A DNA stretch of 24,524 nucleotides from a virus. Of the stretch, positions 16,060 through 22,500 are shown one piece after another; positions within the stretch are counted from its first letter, which is position 1; the number at the start of each line of letters is the position of its first letter. The notes below the pieces were generated by a model that was not told where the DNA came from, did no database searches, and was given only the letters and a program-made list of their open reading frames with translations. Position numbers and translations under genes: made by a program. The stretch is taken from positions 1 to 24,524 of IMG/VR virus record IMGVR_UViG_3300010885_015998. One strand, given 5' to 3'.

Positions 16060-18558
16060 TTATCCTGTGAATGTTCCAGAAGTTGTAAATGTCATTACTT
16101 TATATGACCCATTTGTAGTAACTGTACCTGTAGTAACACCAGAAAAGTTTGCAGCTGGTATAGAAATAATAACAACTCCATATCCACCAGCACCACCACC
16201 GTATCCAGCAGCACCTCCACCACCGCCACCCCCTAATCCAGCCGTACCAGCGACTGGGCTAGTTCCACCAGCACCACCACCTCCAGCACCACCAGCACCA
16301 TTACTACCACCCCCACCACCAGCATAAGTTATAGATGATCCAGTAATAGATGAAGCTACTCCAGCACCGCCATAGTTTGTACCACTACTCGAACCATTAC
16401 CAACAGCACTAGCCCCACCTCCACCTCCTCCAGCATATGTTCCAACTCCAGCTCCTCCACCACCAGCATATCCTTGTCCAACAGTACCACTTCCTCCTCC
16501 AGCAGCAAGTCCTCCACCTTCGCCACCCCCACCAGAACCACCAGAGCCACCAGCGCCTGTAGTTGAATTATATACACCACCACCATATCCACCACCTATA
16601 GCTATTTGTGAAAAAGCACTACTAGTAGCACCTGCAGTTCCGTTAGTTCCACTACTAGTACCTCCAGCACCTCCAGCACCTACTACAATATTATAAATGG
16701 TACCAGGGGTTATACTTGTTGAACCAGTTAATAATCCTCCAGCACCTCCACCACCTGCAGAAGTTGATGAACCCCCATTGTTTATACCACCGCCACCTCC
16801 TCCACCTCCAGCAACTATTAAATAAGATGCTGTATAATAACTAAAAGGACTTACTGTAAACGTACCATGAGGGCACCAACCTTGTGTAGAATCAACATAA
16901 ACAAGTTGAGCAGATTCTCTAGGACTAGCCATAGTAGTATTTGCTGTACTTCCTTGAAATTTATTAGTATTTGGATTAATTATAATATTATTAGTGACAG
17001 CAGTTCCAGCATAATCAAATATAGAAATTTGTTGTCCAATTATTGGACTTGGTGGCAGAGTAACATAGACTGGATTAGATGTTGTATTAATTGGGTAGAT
17101 ATACCCAGCTGTTGCTGTTAAGTTAGCGGTTTGAACAGTAGCTAGTGCTAATACACCGCCACCAGCTGTTGCTAAACTTCCCACAACATCAATTAAGGCA
17201 CCAGATGGTGGAGCTGTAACAAATACTACAGCTGTACCAGAAGTAACAGTAACTTCAGTACCATTACGGAGTAATACACCATTAAGAAATACTGAAATAT
17301 TATTTGCTGTGTAGCCACCAGAAACAGCAAATGACGTTGTTGTTCCGTCACCTGTAAATTGTTGTCTTACAATAGAGGGTGCTGATGCAGTAGTAAAATT
17401 AGCATTAGCGTAAGCTGCATAAGAAGTTAAATTAGATTGTACTGCATTTACATTTCCGCTTGCAGTACCAAAAGTAGAATTAGCATAAGTAGCGTAAGAA
17501 GTTAAATTAGATTGTACAGCATTTACGTTACCACTAGAACCAGTAGCTATATAACTTGTTAAGTTACTCTGTACAGTATTTATATTGGTATTAGCTCCTG
17601 CTAAACTACCCTGTAAAGAGATAACATTAGAAGTTTCACTAGGAATAGTAACTGTTACTGCTGCACCTATGTTAGTAGCAGTAGCTCCAAGCCCTACAAA
17701 ATTAATACTAGATACAGAAGTAGTTAGTGCAGTACCTTCCTCAGATATAGTAATAGCCCCACTAGATGTTATATTACTTTGTACTGTATTAATTCTTGAA
17801 TTTAGCGTTGTATACGTACTAGCATCATTAGAATAAGCAACTAGTAACGTAGCATAATCATTAGCACGAGCGCTAAGAAGTGTACTAGCATCATTAGAAT
17901 AAGCAGCTAGTAACGTAGCATAATCATTAGCACGAAGTTCTACTCCATTTGAATATACGCTTAATGCGTTAGCTGAATTCAATCGTAGATTGGCATAGCC
18001 AAAACTTGGAGCAGATATATTAATAGTACTATTTCCATCAAGATCTATTGTATATCCTGTAAATAACATCCAATCTTTACTAACCGCAGATCTAAATAAT
18101 CCCGTATGACTATTGGCTGATCCTGTATTATAATGACCGTATAGACCGATATCTATAACATCGTTTATAGTATTATTAGCTGCTAAAGAAAGTAAGGAAT
18201 CCCCAAAACTAATAGTATTAGAAGTAAAAGTAAGAGCATTACCTCTTAAGTAAACATTACCTTGTATAGTTACGTCAGATTGGAAAGTTACTGGATTAGC
18301 AGTTATATTAGCAATATTAGTATTAGCACCTGATAGACCGGTTTGAAGATTAGTAATATTAGTATTAGCACCTGTTAAGCCAGTTTGGAGATTAGTAATA
18401 TTAGTATTAGCACCTGTTAGACCTGTTACTAAACTACTAGAATCAAAAGAACCCGTTGAATTAGCCCAATAAGCATTAGCACCATCAGAGGTTATTACCT
18501 GATTAGTTAAGCTACCTGTAACGTCTATTTGTATTGGAAATAGCCTCTGTTTTGCCAT
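16060..18558 (-). CDS. Modular tail fibre with glycine-rich C-terminal tip
   Basis: 832 aa. In order: an N-terminal domain (residues 1-40, QVITSDGANAYW); three 14-residue coiled-coil repeats (GLTGANTNITNLQT type, about 42-85); a 'KDW' module (about 88-210: VTFQSDVTIQGNVYL, IDIGLYGHYN, KDWMLF); four 11-residue 'AND/SND' repeats (211-254); a beta domain with SSINFVGLGATATNIG; 25-residue NVNAVQSNLTSYA repeats (about 330-390); a fibre domain starting QQFTGDGTTTSFAVSG (about 396-465); a domain with PINTTSNPVYVTLPPSP (about 485-575); and a 250-residue Gly-rich tip from YLIVAGGGGGG to GVVIISIPAANFSG. All are fibre parts, so host recognition is the likely role. AGGAAAA precedes the start. It follows the Gly-rich 322-aa gene after 26 bases. 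Confidence 0.87.
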   Translation of the reverse strand: MAKQRLFPIQIDVTGSLTNQVITSDGANAYWANSTGSFDSSSLVTGLTGANTNITNLQTGLTGANTNITNLQTGLSGANTNIANITANPVTFQSDVTIQGNVYLRGNALTFTSNTISFGDSLLSLAANNTINDVIDIGLYGHYNTGSANSHTGLFRSAVSKDWMLFTGYTIDLDGNSTINISAPSFGYANLRLNSANALSVYSNGVELRANDYATLLAAYSNDASTLLSARANDYATLLVAYSNDASTYTTLNSRINTVQSNITSSGAITISEEGTALTTSVSSINFVGLGATATNIGAAVTVTIPSETSNVISLQGSLAGANTNINTVQSNLTSYIATGSSGNVNAVQSNLTSYATYANSTFGTASGNVNAVQSNLTSYAAYANANFTTASAPSIVRQQFTGDGTTTSFAVSGGYTANNISVFLNGVLLRNGTEVTVTSGTAVVFVTAPPSGALIDVVGSLATAGGGVLALATVQTANLTATAGYIYPINTTSNPVYVTLPPSPIIGQQISIFDYAGTAVTNNIIINPNTNKFQGSTANTTMASPRESAQLVYVDSTQGWCPHGTFTVSPFSYYTASYLIVAGGGGGGGGINNGGSSTSAGGGGAGGLLTGSTSITPGTIYNIVVGAGGAGGTSSGTNGTAGATSSAFSQIAIGGGYGGGVYNSTTGAGGSGGSGGGGEGGGLAAGGGSGTVGQGYAGGGGAGVGTYAGGGGGGASAVGNGSSSGTNYGGAGVASSITGSSITYAGGGGGSNGAGGAGGGGAGGTSPVAGTAGLGGGGGGGAAGYGGGAGGYGVVIISIPAANFSGVTTGTVTTNGSYKVMTFTTSGTFTG
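17405..17580 (-). repeat. 75-base repeats (25-residue NVNAVQSNLTSYA units)
   Basis: The common segment starting GTTAAATTAGATTGTAC on the plus strand occurs at 17426 and again at 17501, exactly 75 bases apart, with a more diverged third unit just downstream (to about 17580). It is nearly identical to the repeats at 20287-20490 in the neighbouring fibre gene. Confidence 0.85.
17797..17928 (-). repeat. Four 33-base (11-residue) tandem repeats
   Basis: Four consecutive units of 33 bases encode NDYATLLAAYS, NDASTLLSARA, NDYATLLVAYS and NDASTYTTLNS. Units 1 and 3 are almost identical in DNA. This is the short form of the 18-unit array in the larger fibre gene at 22228-22821. Confidence 0.85.
18308..18425 (-). 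repeat. 42-base repeats encoding 14-residue coiled-coil units
   Basis: Three near-identical 42-base units encode ITNLQTGLTGANTN or variants. Hydrophobic residues fall at positions 1, 4, 8 and 11 (I, L, L, A), a regular a/d heptad pattern, so two heptads per unit. The same unit recurs in the 213-aa gene and in the largest fibre (about 21400-21660 and 22140-22230). Confidence 0.82.
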
Positions 18559-18584
18559 CTATATTTTCCTACTTATTTAAATTT

Positions 18585-19553
18585 TTATACATCTGTAACA
18601 CTTGTTGATGGGTAAGCACGCCCTGATCCCCAAATAATTCTTACTGCTCCTACAGCTCCAGCACCACCAAAACTAGCTACAGGTAATCCACCTCCGCCAC
18701 CTCCTCCATAAGCTCCACCTGCTCCACCATCGCCGGGTACGCCTGCTCCGCCGTCATAACCTCCAGAACCTCCCCCACCGCCGTTAGCATTTCCAGTCCC
18801 AGTAGTGCCAGTACCGCCTGCCCCGTTACCACCAGGGCCTAAAACTCCTACCCCACCACCACCAGCTCCTCCGTTATTGCCTGATCGGTTTTTGGCTCCA
18901 CCACCCCCGCCACCGCCTGATGAACCAGCAGAGCCATTAAGTATGTTAGTATTATAACCAGCTCCAGCACCTCCAGTACCACCGTAACCAGCAGCTCCTC
19001 CACCTCCACCACCAGTATGTCCTCCTCCTCCATAACCAGCGCCACCAGTACCTCCAGAGCTTATACTGGTAGCATATGTACCTCCTCCAGAACCTCCAGT
19101 TGAATCAGAGGAGGAATTACCAACACCACCAGCACCTCCAGAAGCATATAAAGTACTAGTGCTATCAAAGAAACTAGTACCCCCAGATCCCCCATTAGCA
19201 GCACCGCTACCATGACCTCCAGTTCCCCCAATACCAGCTCTAATTGTATATACAGTATAAGGTGTTACAGGTATACTAGTAGAGTAAGCTAGGCCGCCAC
19301 CAGCACCTGCTGGAGAGTATAAAGAGTGAACAGATCCGCCACCACCACCACCGATACAAACAACTGATACGCTATAAATACCTACAGGACAAGTCCAATT
19401 AAAGGTGTAATAACCTCCAGAACCACTAGTTAGTGTACCAGCACTACCACCGTCTGACCTACTACCAGTTCCTGTGAAAAGTACTTGCCCGGGAGTACCA
19501 GTAAGATCAGTAGCTGCGCTAGAACTTCCTAATATCATAGTATAAACTGCCAT
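18585..19553 (-). CDS. Glycine-rich fibre/adhesin-like protein
   Basis: 322 aa. A short N-terminus (MAVYTMILGSSSAATDLTG, then GTPGQVLFTGTG) is followed by a strand domain (YYTFNWTCPVGIYSVSVVCI) and a long Gly-rich domain (GGGGGGS at about residue 68 up to GGAGAVGAVRIIWGSGRAYP). It has the same plan as the C-terminal domain of many phage fibres and as the 243-aa and 832-aa products here. Gly runs separated by A/S/T and occasional Y suggest a polyglycine-II bundle (inference). A GGAGG sequence lies 11 bases before the ATG, and the start is 1 base downstream of the stop of the giant fibre, so the two are coupled. Probably a receptor-binding tip or fibre cap. Confidence 0.8.
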   Translation of the reverse strand: MAVYTMILGSSSAATDLTGTPGQVLFTGTGSRSDGGSAGTLTSGSGGYYTFNWTCPVGIYSVSVVCIGGGGGGSVHSLYSPAGAGGGLAYSTSIPVTPYTVYTIRAGIGGTGGHGSGAANGGSGGTSFFDSTSTLYASGGAGGVGNSSSDSTGGSGGGTYATSISSGGTGGAGYGGGGHTGGGGGGAAGYGGTGGAGAGYNTNILNGSAGSSGGGGGGGAKNRSGNNGGAGGGGVGVLGPGGNGAGGTGTTGTGNANGGGGGSGGYDGGAGVPGDGGAGGAYGGGGGGGLPVASFGGAGAVGAVRIIWGSGRAYPSTSVTDV

Positions 19554-19554
19554 A

Positions 19555-22500
19555 TTAAGCTAATCCTCCACCCATAGAAACGAAAGTATTAGCTGCTACA
19601 CAAAGAACTGTAACTAATCCATATTGAGCTAGTGTCCTATTTCCAGTGGTAGCTGTTCCTACAAGTCTCATAGTAACATTTACTCCCTGAGTTATAGTTT
19701 GGGATGAACCACTATTATTATAAATAACAACGCTATCTCCAACAGCAAAAGTAGTATTAGGAACTATTACGCCACCTGTAGTTATAGATATATGCTTACC
19801 TACATCACTAGTGGCTAGAGTGTAAGAACTTGATTGAGAATTTTGTGGTACGTTACCTGTACTATAGGGACCCCCATTTAATCCTACTCCACCCTCAAGA
19901 CTTCTTATCTCAACAAGAGAAGAAGTATAAGGTATAGAAGTAAATGTTAAAGTACTACCAGATATAGTATAGTGAGTAGTAGGAGCTTGAAGTAATCCAT
20001 TAAGTGTTACAATTATATTATTTACATTAGCAATAGGATTAGTTAAAATAAAATCAGTCTGTGTACCATTAGCAGTAAAACTTTGAGTAGTAGCATTACC
20101 AACTATTACGTTACTACTTCCTCCTGCATTTATCCACTGAGTATCGGTACCTGTAGAAGACAATACTTGTCCAGGACTACCTAAGGATCCATTAGCACTT
20201 ACAGCATTAATACTAATAGTATTACTAAAAGTATGTACGTTAGTCCAGTTATAGCTAGCATCTTGATTTACTCCACCACCTCCGCTAAAAGTAGAATTAG
20301 CGTAAGCAGCGTAAGCAGTTAAATTAGATTGTACTGCATTTACGTTACCACTTGCAGTACCAAAAGTACTATTAGCATAAGTAGCGTAAGAAGTTAAATT
20401 AGATTGTACTGCATTTACGTTACCACTTGCAGTACCAAAAGTAGAATTAGCATAAGTAGCGTAAGAAGTTAAATTAGATTGTATAGTATTAATATTAGTA
20501 TTAGTACCTGCTATACCATTAGTTAAACTAACTACATTGCTAAATAATATACCTATATTTGAAGCATAAGTTGGTGTTATAAGTTGTAAAGCTCCAATAT
20601 CAACTTCATTTTGGGATATACGAGTTCCATAACTTACACTAGTTGATTGTAAAGTAGCTATAGCAGCATTAGAACCTGTTAGTCCTACAGTTAAATTAGC
20701 TATATTACCAGTTAATACAGTGACATTAGTACTAAATAACATTGATACATTATTTTGTAAATCAGCGATAGCATTATTGGCAGTAATTAAATTATTTTGT
20801 AGAACTAATATATTAGCTTTATTAGTAGCAACATTAGAATTTGTATTACTTAAGTCTAATCTTATAGTAGCTATAGAAGTATTAGCTCCTGACAAGCCTC
20901 CCTGTAAATTATTAATATTAGCAGTAGCATTAGAAATGCTACTAGAAAGAGTTATGTAAGTTGAATAATCATTTGAACGTAAATTAGCAGTTTCAGTAGC
21001 TATTGTTGTAAGTATGTTAGCTCCATTAATAGTAAGAGTTCTTACATTAGCAGTAGCTAATCTTAAGTTAGCTAAATTAAAACTACCATGAGCTATGTCT
21101 ACAGAAGTAGAAGGATCTTCTTTTGTATAATCTTTAAATAAGAACCAGTCTTTAGATGTTGAAGATCTAAATAATCCAGAACGAGCACTAGTATCGCCAT
21201 TATTATAATGACCATATATACCCATATCTATAAGGTCATTTACTGTATTATTAGCTGCTATGCCTAAGAAAGAATCTCCATAAGAAATTGTAACAGCATC
21301 TACGCTATAGGTATTTCCGGATAAAAATAGATTACCAAGAATATTTACATCTTTTTGGAAAATAACATTTTGACCTGTTATAGCAGCTACAAGAGTATTA
21401 GTACCAGCTAACCCAGTTTGTAGTGACGTAATCTTAGTATTAGATCCGGTTAGTCCAGTCTGTAAATTAATAATATTAGTATTAGAACCAGTTAGTCCAG
21501 TTTGTAAGTTAGTTATATTAGTTGAATTTGTAGAAACTAAAGTATTTGCAGCAGTTAAGCCAACTTGTAAGTCATATATGGCAGTATTAGAACCAGTTAA
21601 TCCGGTTCTTAAGTTATTTATAGTAGAATTAGCACCTGCTAACCCACCTTGTACGTTAATAATATTAGTATTAGCACCTATAATACCACTTGAAAGAGTT
21701 AAATAAGTAGCATAATCATTTGAATTTAGAGTAGTGACCTCACTAGCTATAGTAGTAAGTATATTAGATCCATTTATAGTTAAAACTTTCACATTAGCAG
21801 TTGCTAATCGTAGATTAGCTAGCTCAAAACTAGCCACACCTATATTAATTGTAGAATTAGTAGAAATAGTTGGAGTATAAGTCCTAAATAGCATCCAATC
21901 TTTAGAGGCCGCTGATCTAAATAAACCTGTGTGATTATTAGCAGCACCATCATAATAGGTAGCATATAAGCCTACATCTACAGAATCTGATAGTCTATTA
22001 TTATTTGCTAGTGCAAAGAAAGTGTCACCTGTTATCACTGTACCTGTAGATAAAGAAGTAGTGTTTCCTGTTAAAAATAAATTACCTTGAATGGTAACAT
22101 CTTTTTGAAAAATAACATTATTATTAGTTATAGCAGTTACAAGGGCATTAGTTCCTGATAATCCGGTTTGCAAGTTAGTAATTTTAGTATTAGAACCTGT
22201 TAAACCAGTTGTAAGATTAGAGGTTATACTATTAAAAATATTATAAGTAGTATAATCATTAGCACGAGCACTAAGTAGTGTAGAAGCATCATTAGAATAT
22301 GCAGAATTTAAAGTAGTTCCATCATTAGCATAAGCTGCTAATAAAGTTAAATAATCATTAGCACGAGCTGTAAGTATAGTAGAAGCATCATTAGCATAAG
22401 CTGAAAGTAGTGTAGCTCCATCATTTGAATATGCTATATTTAAAGTAACATAATCATTTGCGTAGGCATCCCTTAAGGTAATACTATCATTAGAGTAAGC

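Noticed and set aside
16031-16327. Plus-strand frame encoding a Pro-rich protein
   Set aside because: It is the complement of the Gly-rich fibre tip (GGN codons read as CCN) and has no ribosome site. The minus-strand gene has clear domain structure.
16356-16595. Minus-strand Val/Leu-rich frame, and a similar one at 18848-19045
   Set aside because: Shifted-frame shadows of Gly-rich genes; low-complexity V/L/E composition without family features.
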